The notes under the pieces were generated by a model. It was not told where the DNA came from, did no database searches, and saw only the letters and a program-made list of their open reading frames with translations. A program made the translations under genes and the position numbers. DNA of 22,312 bases from a virus. The stretch spans positions 1 to 22,312 of the IMG/VR virus record IMGVR_UViG_3300032898_000122; one strand, 5' to 3'. Positions 14,299 through 20,306 of the stretch are shown one piece after another (within the stretch, counting starts at the first letter, position 1; every line of letters starts with the position of its first letter).

Positions 14299-14912
14299 GC
14301 CGCCGTCAGATAATCGCCGATACGGAAACCTCGGGCTTGGACCCGACCTTCCATGACATTTACGAAATCGGCCTGATCGAACGTGACAGTGCCGCGCGCA
14401 TCGAGCATCGCTGGCTGATACAGCCAGACGAGTCCCGCGCCGACAAGAAGTCACTCGACATCGGCGGCTACCACAAGCGCACCGCGGGTGTCGTTCACGG
14501 CATCGGCGCCGTCGACCTGATGCCGATACCCGAAGACCGGGAACGCGATCTGTGGTCCGACCCGTACGCGCTCGCGTCCGAACTGTGCCCCCTGCTGTAC
14601 GACGTGACCCTGATCTGCGCCGTGCCGACGTTCGACTCCGGGTTCCTTGACAAGTTCCTGCTCAGGCACGGCTGCCGTCAACGCTGGCACTACCGGGTCC
14701 GTGACATCGGCTCAATCGTCTACGGATACCTGTGCGCCCTGGCCGAGTTCGGCACCTACTTCGGCGAAATCCCATCCATCGACGCTGGCACCGACGAGTT
14801 CGCTCGCGCGCTCGGCATCAACCTGGACCGCTACGACCGGCACACCGCGCTCGGTGACTGCCGGCTCGTCGCCGACATGCTCGACGCCGTCGAAGGCGTG
14901 GTGACCCCGTGA
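14295..14912 (+). CDS. DEDDh 3'-5' exonuclease (DnaQ-like), 205 aa
   Basis: An exonuclease of the DnaQ/RNase T superfamily. The three Exo motifs are visible: Exo I DTETSGLD with Asp 9 and Glu 11; Exo II PTFDSGFLDKF with Asp 114; Exo III HTALGDCRLVADML with His 183 and Asp 188. All five catalytic residues (D, E, D, H, D) are therefore present. The protein is just the nuclease domain, so it probably trims 3' ends in recombination or replication, or proofreads with a host polymerase. The ATG at 14295 overlaps the upstream stop; the longer open frame back to 14199 is out of context. Confidence 0.92.
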   Translation: MSRRQIIADTETSGLDPTFHDIYEIGLIERDSAARIEHRWLIQPDESRADKKSLDIGGYHKRTAGVVHGIGAVDLMPIPEDRERDLWSDPYALASELCPLLYDVTLICAVPTFDSGFLDKFLLRHGCRQRWHYRVRDIGSIVYGYLCALAEFGTYFGEIPSIDAGTDEFARALGINLDRYDRHTALGDCRLVADMLDAVEGVVTP

Positions 14913-15277
14913 TCGCCGCGATTGTCGGCACCGTCGGCCTGGTCTACGAGACCTACCTGCTCGCATGGCTGATCCGCCGCGACAGGCACCGGCAGCAGGT
15001 AGCCCACGCCCAAGCGCGGCTCGTCGAGCTCGCGATACTGAACCCGTCGTCCGAAGCCCAGCCGCAGCCTGTGCGGCGGCGCTGGCACGACGACACCCAG
15101 CTCGCGCCCGGCGCGTCTAGGCCGGGTGAGCCTGCGTGGGTCCGCCCGTACGTGAAGTACATGCCGTGGATCGAGCCCGGCGCGCTGCCCGACCGGCTGC
15201 GAGGTCAACTGATCATCGCTGGCACCGTCGCACAGGCACTCGTCGCCTACCGGCCCGCCGAGCAGGTGACCCGGTGA
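14909..15277 (+). CDS. Hypothetical membrane-anchored protein, 122 aa
   Basis: An N-terminal hydrophobic helix (about residues 2-20), a basic stretch (RRDRHRQQ), then a Pro/Arg-rich cytoplasmic part. The segment AWVRPYVKYMPWIEPG and the helix LRGQLIIAGTVAQALVAY follow. The family is not recognised. The GTG start and the stop overlap both neighbours by 4 bases. It lies between the exonuclease and the resolvase genes, which suggests co-expression with them, not necessarily joint action. Confidence 0.65.
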   Translation: MIAAIVGTVGLVYETYLLAWLIRRDRHRQQVAHAQARLVELAILNPSSEAQPQPVRRRWHDDTQLAPGASRPGEPAWVRPYVKYMPWIEPGALPDRLRGQLIIAGTVAQALVAYRPAEQVTR

Positions 15278-15849
15278 GCCCGCGAGTGTGCGGTCTCGAC
15301 CTGTCGATCACGTCGACCGGTCTCGCGTCGATCAAAGGCGGACTAGTCGCTACCGAACGGTTCCGCACAGCAACCCCGGCAGACGTGAAGACCCGGACAA
15401 CTGCCTGGTACCGGACTAGCCACGACCGGATGACGAAGATCGCCGACCGGGCGGTCGCCTACTGCGACGGCGCGGACCTCGTCGTGATCGAAGGTCCGTC
15501 GCTCCACGCTAAAGGCAGTTCAGTCGACCGGATGTTCGGCATGTGGTGGATCGTCACCCGCGCATTGCACGAGGCCGGCATTCCGTACGCGGTCGTCGCC
15601 CCGACCCAGCTGAAGAAGTACATGACCGGGTCAGGCGGTGCCGGTAAGGACGCCGTACTAGCCGCGGTGATCAAACGGCTGCCCGGCGACGTATCCGGCA
15701 ACGACGAGGCGGACGCGCTCGCTGCCGCCGCGATGGGCGCCGACTATCTCGGCTATCCGGTCGCCGCGCTGCCGCAGGCTCAGCGCGCCGTGCTAGCGCT
15801 GCTCGACTGGCCGGCCGATCTGCGGCTGATCGAAGACGAGGCGTCATGA
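15274..15849 (+). CDS. RuvC-like Holliday junction resolvase, 191 aa
   Basis: A structure-selective nuclease of the RNase H fold. Visible motifs: CGLDLSITSTGLASI with Asp 9; ADLVVIEGPSLHAKG with Glu 73; the KK-containing PTQLKKYMTGSGGAGKDAV region (110-128); and GNDEADALAAAAMG with Asp 144 and Asp 147. These supply the four acidic residues expected in RuvC. It resolves recombination junctions generated by YqaJ and RecT, or debranches replicating DNA. GTG start, with 4-base overlaps on both sides. Actinophage and plasmid early regions often carry such a resolvase together with a DnaQ-like exonuclease, as seen here. Confidence 0.92.
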   Translation: MSPRVCGLDLSITSTGLASIKGGLVATERFRTATPADVKTRTTAWYRTSHDRMTKIADRAVAYCDGADLVVIEGPSLHAKGSSVDRMFGMWWIVTRALHEAGIPYAVVAPTQLKKYMTGSGGAGKDAVLAAVIKRLPGDVSGNDEADALAAAAMGADYLGYPVAALPQAQRAVLALLDWPADLRLIEDEAS

Positions 15850-16070
15850 CCGGGCACATCGTCGTCGCCGCGCTGCTCATCCTCGCTGGCATGCTGTTCG
15901 CCGCGGGCATCACCGTCAAAGCACAGTCGACTCGCGCACGCAGGCGAACTGTCGCCAAGGCGATCGCGACCGCGGTCCAGCTTCAGCAATCCGGCATCCA
16001 CTGGGCTGCCGGGATCGACGAGATCGCGGCACGGATCGAAGACGCGGCCCGGACCGAGGCTGCGCCATGA
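15846..16070 (+). CDS. Small single-pass membrane protein, 74 aa
   Basis: One strong N-terminal membrane helix (about residues 5-24, IVVAALLILAGMLFAAGITV), then a basic patch and an Ala-rich amphipathic helix in the cytoplasm. No family is recognised. ATGA overlaps join it to the resolvase and to the HNH gene. It is one of several small membrane proteins in the early operon. Confidence 0.65.
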   Translation: MTGHIVVAALLILAGMLFAAGITVKAQSTRARRRTVAKAIATAVQLQQSGIHWAAGIDEIAARIEDAARTEAAP

Positions 16071-16594
16071 ACCACGCCGACGGCACGGGCCTGATCTTTG
16101 AGAACGGCCAAGCGCGGACCGCTCGATACGAGTATTACGACCTGCGCGTCTGCCCAGCTTGCGGCGAGACGCGTTACATCGCTCGACGTGCGACCTTCTG
16201 CTCTAACTCATGCAAAGCGTTCAAGGGCGATGCAGCGAAGTACTCGGCCTGTCACGCACGCGTCTACCGTGCTCGCGGCGCGGCCGTGTCTTGCGTCTGG
16301 GGATGCGAGTCGAACAAGTACGAGTGGGCCAACCTGACGGGCGACCTGACCAACCCCGACGACTACGCCGCGATGTGCCACAGCTGCCACAGCCGCTTCG
16401 ATGCGGGTCGGGCGTCTATCGAGCCCAACGCGCGGCCTTCGAGGACTCCGGTAAAGCTCAACCCGGACATTGTCCTCCAGATTCGCCGCCGCCATGCGGC
16501 GGGCGAGACGACGCGGGCTATCGCAGGAACGTACGGAGTCAACCAGGCGACCGTGAGTTTCGTGCTTACGGGTCGGACTTGGGGGTGGGTCTGA
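16067..16594 (+). CDS. HNH nuclease with zinc ribbon and C-terminal HTH, 175 aa
   Basis: Three parts are visible. Residues 29-49 contain a CxxC and CxxxC pair (C29, C32, C45, C49), a zinc ribbon. Residues about 60-112 form an HNH-type module with His 63, Cys 76 and Cys 80, and the ending MCHSCHSRFD with C104, C107 and H108. Residues 130-172 form a helix-turn-helix (DIVLQIRRRHAAGETTRAIAGTYGVNQATVSFVLTGRTW). This build resembles free-standing homing endonucleases of phages, where the HTH directs the nuclease to a target. It may be a selfish insertion or a domesticated nuclease. It overlaps its neighbours by 4 and 10 bases. Confidence 0.85.
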   Translation: MNHADGTGLIFENGQARTARYEYYDLRVCPACGETRYIARRATFCSNSCKAFKGDAAKYSACHARVYRARGAAVSCVWGCESNKYEWANLTGDLTNPDDYAAMCHSCHSRFDAGRASIEPNARPSRTPVKLNPDIVLQIRRRHAAGETTRAIAGTYGVNQATVSFVLTGRTWGWV

Positions 16595-16959
16595 TCTCCA
16601 GGTACAACGACCCGCGGGTCATCGAATGGGCCCGGCACTACGGCGGCAAGAAACGAGCACTCCGCGCGCTCAAACGGCTTGAAGCCGAAGACCGCGACGC
16701 CCGGACCCTGGAGCACAAACGCCGGTCGTACTGGCGGGCACTCACCATTCTCGATTCACCCGACCAGCTGCAGCCCGGCACGTGTCTCTGGCCGTGGAAG
16801 GACGCCTACCCCACGCAGCGGACCGCGCTAGCTGCACTGAACGGAATGGACCGGCACCGCAAAGGCCAGGGCTTGCACCCGTACCCGTGCCGTGCCGGTC
16901 ACTGGCATCTCGGTCGTCTGCTGCGTCGCTCCACTGTGGCGTGGAAGGCGGTTGCCTGA
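16585..16959 (+). CDS. Small Cys/His protein, 124 aa
   Basis: The N-terminal half is a basic helical region (RVIEWARHYGGKKRALRALKRLEAEDRDARTLEHKRR). The C-terminal half contains C67, then C102, H106 and H108 in PYPCRAGHWHLGR, a candidate zinc site found in short proteins of actinobacterial phages and plasmids; I cannot assign a biochemical role. The likely start is the GTG at 16585, which overlaps the preceding stop by 10 bases; open frame further upstream lies over the HNH gene. It is the last recognisable gene of the long rightward operon. Confidence 0.7.
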   Translation: MGLISRYNDPRVIEWARHYGGKKRALRALKRLEAEDRDARTLEHKRRSYWRALTILDSPDQLQPGTCLWPWKDAYPTQRTALAALNGMDRHRKGQGLHPYPCRAGHWHLGRLLRRSTVAWKAVA

Positions 16960-17029
16960 TGCGAAAACAGGGCTGGCCGGTCTAGTCAGCCGGCGCACAG
17001 ACGGCCCCGCGCGAGGGGGGCTAGCGGTG

Positions 17030-17071
17030 CTGTCTCGTCTCTCGCCGTCCGCCCGGTGAGAGACGAGACAG
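17030..17071. terminator. Strong hairpin, probable bidirectional transcription terminator
   Basis: CTGTCTCGTCTCTC (17030-17043) pairs perfectly with 17058-17071. Four further pairs (one of them G-T) extend the stem to 18 bp, leaving a 6-base loop at 17048-17053. It lies between the end of the rightward operon and the end of the leftward gene at 17122-17364. No long T run follows, which is usual for Actinobacteria. A termination function is inferred from position. Confidence 0.7.
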
Positions 17072-17090
17072 GCCGCATTTGAGGGGACAG

Positions 17091-17127
17091 CGACTCAGGA
17101 GGGGATCAGCGAGTGATCGACTCAGGA
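17091..17127. repeat. Direct repeat CGACTCAGGA
   Basis: Two identical 10-base copies at 17091-17100 and 17118-17127, 27 bases apart. The second covers the stop codon of the minus-strand gene. The significance is unknown. Confidence 0.4.
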
Positions 17128-17364
17128 CCCGGCCGGCTTCTTACGAGCGGTGCCTACGACGGCGGCCGTCCTGCGGCTTATGGTGCCGCGCTCGATCACG
17201 CCTTCGAGCAGTGTCTCAATGTCCTTCGGCCCGAGACCCTTCTCGACCCGGAGGACTGGCAGCAGCTCGTTCAGCCGCGCTATGTCCGCGTTGTATGCCG
17301 CAAGGTGGCGCTTAGCCGACCTGGCGCGAGCAACAGCTTCATCGACCACGTCCGTCACCCTCAC
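17122..17364 (-). CDS. Hypothetical helical protein, possible HTH, 80 aa
   Basis: An 80-residue protein with a long N-terminal helix (VVDEAVARARSAKRHLAAYNADIARLNELLPVLRVEKG) and then a segment, LGPKDIETLLEGVIERGTISRRTA, that resembles a degenerate helix-turn-helix. This protein-like composition is more convincing than the competing plus-strand reading. It is divergent from the initiator gene and may regulate it. The start may be GTG at 17364 or 17358; neither has a strong ribosome site. The family is not recognised and function is inferred only from position. Confidence 0.6.
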   Translation of the reverse strand: MRVTDVVDEAVARARSAKRHLAAYNADIARLNELLPVLRVEKGLGPKDIETLLEGVIERGTISRRTAAVVGTARKKPAGS

Positions 17365-17463
17365 AGTTTCCGCATCCGTACGCCTGTGCGCAACAACATG
17401 TGCCGTGGCGTGCTTAGCGGCAGGCTACCACGTCACGCGCAGCGGCATGTTCTCAGGCATGAC

Positions 17464-17493
17464 TTGCTCCATGCGCCTGCGCATGCGTAGGAT
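17464..17493 (+). promoter_or_regulatory. Probable promoter of the initiator operon with internal palindrome
   Basis: TTGCTC (17464-17469), an 18-base spacer and TAGGAT (17488-17493) form a reasonable promoter. The spacer contains the inverted repeat CATGCGC-CT-GCGCATG (17470-17485), so a protein bound there would block transcription. The predicted start of transcription is about 17499, at an ATG. Confidence 0.6.
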
Positions 17494-17498
17494 CACTT

Positions 17499-17564
17499 AT
17501 GCGTGCCGCAGTTGCCCAGGTACATCAAGGACATCAGGAATGGCAGGGGCACCACCAGGAATGA
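17499..17564 (+). CDS. Possible leader peptide before the initiator gene, 21 aa
   Basis: An ATG exactly at the predicted transcription start opens a 21-codon frame rich in His and Gln (MRAAVAQVHQGHQEWQGHHQ and a final Glu). It ends with a TGA that overlaps the ATG at 17561 of the initiator frame (ATGA). It may be a leaderless coupling or attenuation ORF controlling initiator synthesis, or chance. It is supported only by its position and the overlap. Confidence 0.35.
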   Translation: MRAAVAQVHQGHQEWQGHHQE

Positions 17565-18562
17565 GTCTCGAAGCGATGCTGTGGGCTCTCAAGCAGGCCC
17601 CGGACGTGCCATCGCAGTGCGTCGGTGTCCTGATGGGTCTCGCCGAGGCAGCGGACCGGCGCGGCTGCGGCGCGCATCCGAGCGCGCTCACACTCGCCGC
17701 TTACGCTCGCAAGAGCGAACGGCAGGTCCGTGCTGATCTGCAGCTGCTAGCCGATGCGAAGTTGATCCGGCCGGGCGACCAGTCCGCTGCCGCATACATC
17801 CCGGTCAATCGTCGCCCGGTGGTCTATGACCTGGCTCTCGAACTTGTCTCTGACCTGCAGTCCACTGCACCCCGGGGGAAGGTACGGGGCAGCCATCCGC
17901 GAGGGGTGCAGCCGACTGCTGACCGGCAGTCCACTGCACCCCAGCAGTCCACTGCACCCCAAGGTGCCGGTGACATGCAAGAACACGATGACATGCAGTC
18001 CACTGCACCCCAAGGCGCGGAAGTTCTGGGGTGCAGTCCAGCGTCGCCAGGGGTGCAGTCCACTGCAGACAAACCCAAGAACATAAACCCAAAGTCAAAA
18101 CCTTCTTCTCGTCAGAGCGATCTCAACGCCGGCCGCGAGGACGCCGAGCGACTGTGCGTCCATCTCGCTGACCGCGTCCAAGCGAACGACCCTGACGGCA
18201 AGCGACCCCCGATCGGCAAGCAATGGCTCGACGCGGCCCGGCTGATGCTCGATACCGACCATCGCACCGAGGACAAGGTTCACCGCGCGATCGACTGGTG
18301 TCAGGACAGCGAGTTCTGGCGGCGCAACATCCGGTCGATGCCAAAACTCCGCGACCAGTACGCGCGGCTCCAGATGGAAGCCGACGCAGAGCGCAAGAAA
18401 CAACTCGCGCTCGCTAACGGCCGCGCGGCCGGCAACGCGCCCCGGCCGTCTGCCACGGACGCACGGGTCGCCGCGATACAGGCGCTCAAGAACCAGCCGC
18501 CGTCGTCGCCAGATGCACCTGAGACAACCCACCCGCCCGTCATCCAAGGGAGCATCCTGTGA
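17540..18562 (+). CDS. Replication initiator (lambda-O-like) containing the origin, 340 aa
   Basis: This protein probably opens the origin and recruits the helicase. The N-terminal winged-helix domain (about residues 8-80) contains LMGLAEAADRRGCGAHPSALTLAAYARKSERQVRADLQLLADAKLIR, typical of phage and plasmid initiators. Residues 107-177 are a low-complexity linker with five QSTA(P/D) units, encoded by iterons. The C-terminal part (198-280) with FWRRNIRSMPKLRDQYARLQ resembles the helicase-contacting end of phage O-type and DnaD-related initiators. The start at 17540 has AAGGA 8 bases upstream; ATG 17561 (333 aa, overlapping a leader ORF) is a real alternative. The stop overlaps the loader gene, which is followed by dnaB, the O-P-B-like order. 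An in-gene iteron origin is known for lambda; finding it here is direct sequence evidence. Confidence 0.85.
   Translation: MAGAPPGMSLEAMLWALKQAPDVPSQCVGVLMGLAEAADRRGCGAHPSALTLAAYARKSERQVRADLQLLADAKLIRPGDQSAAAYIPVNRRPVVYDLALELVSDLQSTAPRGKVRGSHPRGVQPTADRQSTAPQQSTAPQGAGDMQEHDDMQSTAPQGAEVLGCSPASPGVQSTADKPKNINPKSKPSSRQSDLNAGREDAERLCVHLADRVQANDPDGKRPPIGKQWLDAARLMLDTDHRTEDKVHRAIDWCQDSEFWRRNIRSMPKLRDQYARLQMEADAERKKQLALANGRAAGNAPRPSATDARVAAIQALKNQPPSSPDAPETTHPPVIQGSIL
17856..18067. repeat. Iteron cluster inside the initiator gene (probable replication origin)
   Basis: Seven copies of an 18-base motif, TGCAGTCCACTGCACCCC or close variants. Four are in plus orientation at 17856-17873, 17925-17942, 17943-17960 and 17994-18011; two of these are exactly adjacent. 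Three are inverted, beginning GGGGTGCAG, at 17903-17919 (degenerate), 18028-18040 (half) and 18050-18067. Each carries the small inverted repeat GCAGT-CC-ACTGC, so the half-site is ACTGCACCCC. The repeats encode QSTAP units of the initiator. Confidence 0.85.
18071..18110. other. AT-rich patch next to the iterons, candidate DNA unwinding element
   Basis: 25 of 40 bases are A or T, with A runs on the plus strand, in DNA that is otherwise strongly GC-rich. It begins 3 bases after the last iteron, the arrangement of the lambda origin (iterons then AT-rich melting region). It lies within the initiator coding sequence. Confidence 0.6.
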
Positions 18563-18948
18563 CCCGCGACGAAGTCATCGACCTGCTGGCGATCATCAGC
18601 GGCGTCAACGGCCGCACTGTCGGCGAGACCGATGTCGCCGTGTGGCTCGAACTCGTCGGCGACATGTCCTTCGCTGACGCGAGTGCCGCAGTTAAGGCGC
18701 ACTACATGGAATCCGATCGGTGGATCATGCCGTCGCACATCCGCGACCGCATCAAGGTCATGCGGCACGAACGTCTCGCCCGAACCCCGCTGCCTGACGT
18801 GCCTGACGAAATCGTTGACGACGCGGCCGCCTACCTAGCGTGGGAACGCGCCGCGCGCCGGCTGATCGCCGACGGCTTGACCGACCCGAAGGTCATCACG
18901 GCCAGGGCTAGCCGCACGCTCCGCGCAATCGAGGCCGGTGACCGGTGA
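18559..18948 (+). CDS. Probable replicative helicase loader (G39P-like), 129 aa
   Basis: A small, mainly helical protein between the initiator and the DnaB genes. The sequence MTRDEVIDLLAIISGVNGRTVGETDVAVWLELVGDMSFADASAAVKAHYMESDRWIMPSHIRDRIK resembles the N-terminal pattern of phage helicase loaders of the SPP1 G39P type: a helix, a VxxW segment, an F-A-AxxAVxxHY segment, and a W-(M/P)P-xxIR ending. It lacks an ATPase motif, so it is not a DnaC-type loader. GTG start and stop overlap both neighbours by 4 bases. Gene position is as strong evidence as the sequence; a search with a loader profile would settle it. Confidence 0.7.
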   Translation: MTRDEVIDLLAIISGVNGRTVGETDVAVWLELVGDMSFADASAAVKAHYMESDRWIMPSHIRDRIKVMRHERLARTPLPDVPDEIVDDAAAYLAWERAARRLIADGLTDPKVITARASRTLRAIEAGDR

Positions 18949-20306
18949 CCGGCGAAGATTACGACCGCACCCCGCCGCATGATCTCGGCGCGGAGCAATG
19001 CGCGCTCGGCGGCATGATGCTGTCGAAAGACGCGATCACCGACGTTCTCGACGTGATCAAGTCGCCGAGAGATTTCTACCGGCCGGCGCATCAGCTCGTG
19101 TTCGGCGCGGTACTCGACCTGTTCAGCCGCGGTGACCCGGCCGACGCTGTCGCTGTCGGCGCGGAACTGGCCCGCAAGGGCGAGCTCGTCCAGATGGGCG
19201 GCGCGCCGTACTTGCACACCCTGATTGCTGCGGTGCCGACCGCCGCGAATGCGGGGTATTACGCGCGGATCGTCGCCGAGCGGGCTGCGTTTCGGCGGCT
19301 GATCGAGACCGGCACCCGGATCGTGCAGACCGGCTATGCGGGCGATGTTGAACCTGGGCAGGCGTTCGACGCGGCACGGAACTGGCTCGACACGGCGGCT
19401 GGGACTGGTGACGACAGCACCGGTCATGATGTCGGTCCGTTGATGTGGGAAGTGCTCGGTTCGATCGAGGCTCCGGACAGCGAGACTCCGGGCTTGCCGA
19501 CCAGCCTGAGTGATCTCGACGCGGTTCTGAACCGGTTGCGCCGCAAGCAGCTGATCGTCATCGCGGCGCGCCCAGGCGGCGGCAAATCTGCCCTGGCCCT
19601 CAACATCTCTGCGGAGAACGCGATCCGGGGCGGCACCGGGGTTCACTTCTGGTCACTTGAGATGGCCCGCCAAGAACTAACGCTGCGGCTACTCGCAGCC
19701 GAAGCGCGGGTGCCGTTGATGCACCTGCTGCGCCGCGAACTGTCCGACCGGGAATGGGGACGGCTCGGCGGCGCCCAGGTCGACATAGGCGAAGCACCGC
19801 TCAAGATCTTCGACCCGTCGCACGCGTCGCTGACTGACATCCGGTCCGAGCTGCGTGCCGCCGAGCGGCGCAAGGAACTCCCCGGCCTGGTCGTCGTCGA
19901 CTATCTGCAGTTGATGACCGGGACGAGACGTGCGGAGAACCGGCAGCAGGAAGTGTCCGAGATCGCCCGCGGGCTGAAGCACATCGCTGGCGACTTCGAC
20001 TTGCCGGTGATCGCGCTCGCGCAGCTAGGTCGCGGGTCGGAACACCGGCTCGACAAACGGCCGATCGTCGCTGACCTCCGCGAGTCCGGTGAGATCGAGA
20101 ACAGCGCCGACGTTGTGATCCTGCTGCACCGCGAAGACATGTACGACAAGGAAACGCCGCGCGCAGGCGAGGCAGACATCATCGTCGGCAAGCAGCGCAA
20201 CGGCCCGCAGGCGAACGTTGTCACGGCGTGGCAGGGCGATCTGGTGCGGTTCGTCGATATCGCCCCCGAGTCGTGGCGGCCGTCGAACGCGGCTGGTGCA
20301 GCGTGA
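18945..20306 (+). CDS. dnaB: Replicative DNA helicase DnaB, 453 aa
   Basis: A hexameric 5'-3' helicase that drives the replication fork. The N-terminal DnaB domain (about 12-115) begins PPHDLGAEQCALGGMMLSKDA. The RecA-type ATPase domain (about 180-440) has Walker A ARPGGGKSALA (208-218), the SLEM motif (237-240), Walker B LVVVDYLQLM (315-324), ALAQLGRGSEHR (357-368) and DLRESGEIENSADVVILLHR (377-396), with KQRNGP (416-421) carrying the arginine finger region. The length is that of ordinary bacterial DnaB and no intein is seen. GTG start, overlapping the loader stop; overlaps the methylase start too. With the upstream initiator and loader it forms a self-sufficient replication start module. 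Confidence 0.97.
   Translation: MTGEDYDRTPPHDLGAEQCALGGMMLSKDAITDVLDVIKSPRDFYRPAHQLVFGAVLDLFSRGDPADAVAVGAELARKGELVQMGGAPYLHTLIAAVPTAANAGYYARIVAERAAFRRLIETGTRIVQTGYAGDVEPGQAFDAARNWLDTAAGTGDDSTGHDVGPLMWEVLGSIEAPDSETPGLPTSLSDLDAVLNRLRRKQLIVIAARPGGGKSALALNISAENAIRGGTGVHFWSLEMARQELTLRLLAAEARVPLMHLLRRELSDREWGRLGGAQVDIGEAPLKIFDPSHASLTDIRSELRAAERRKELPGLVVVDYLQLMTGTRRAENRQQEVSEIARGLKHIAGDFDLPVIALAQLGRGSEHRLDKRPIVADLRESGEIENSADVVILLHREDMYDKETPRAGEADIIVGKQRNGPQANVVTAWQGDLVRFVDIAPESWRPSNAAGAA

Noticed and set aside
16959-16985. Eight-codon mini-gene (MRKQGWPV) overlapping the end of the rightward operon
   Set aside because: Its ATG overlaps the preceding stop, but eight codons with no ribosome site or regulatory structure are too little evidence for a gene.
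17243-17256. TraB recognition octamer GACCCGGA
   Set aside because: A single match is seen inside or opposite coding sequence. Genuine clt loci carry several tandem or closely spaced copies, and none is clustered in this window.
17113-17490. Plus-strand 125-residue frame opposite the minus-strand gene, and the long extension of the initiator frame to 17150
   Set aside because: Composition is not protein-like in either; the long extension crosses the promoter and leader of the initiator, and the minus-strand 80-aa frame is more convincing.
17856-18067. CRISPR-like array
   Set aside because: Repeats are only 18 bases, occur in both orientations, two are directly adjacent without spacers, spacing is irregular, and they lie in a coding sequence; no cas gene is present.
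17747-18098. Three overlapping minus-strand frames with repeated GVQWTA-type peptides across the iterons
   Set aside because: They are complementary-strand readings of the iteron repeats. The plus-strand initiator frame has protein-like domains on both sides and good gene coupling.
20228-20302. Upstream start of the methylase at 20228
   Set aside because: It would overlap dnaB by about 80 bases. The GTG at 20303 forms the GTGA overlap seen throughout the operon and directly precedes the expected N-terminal sequence.
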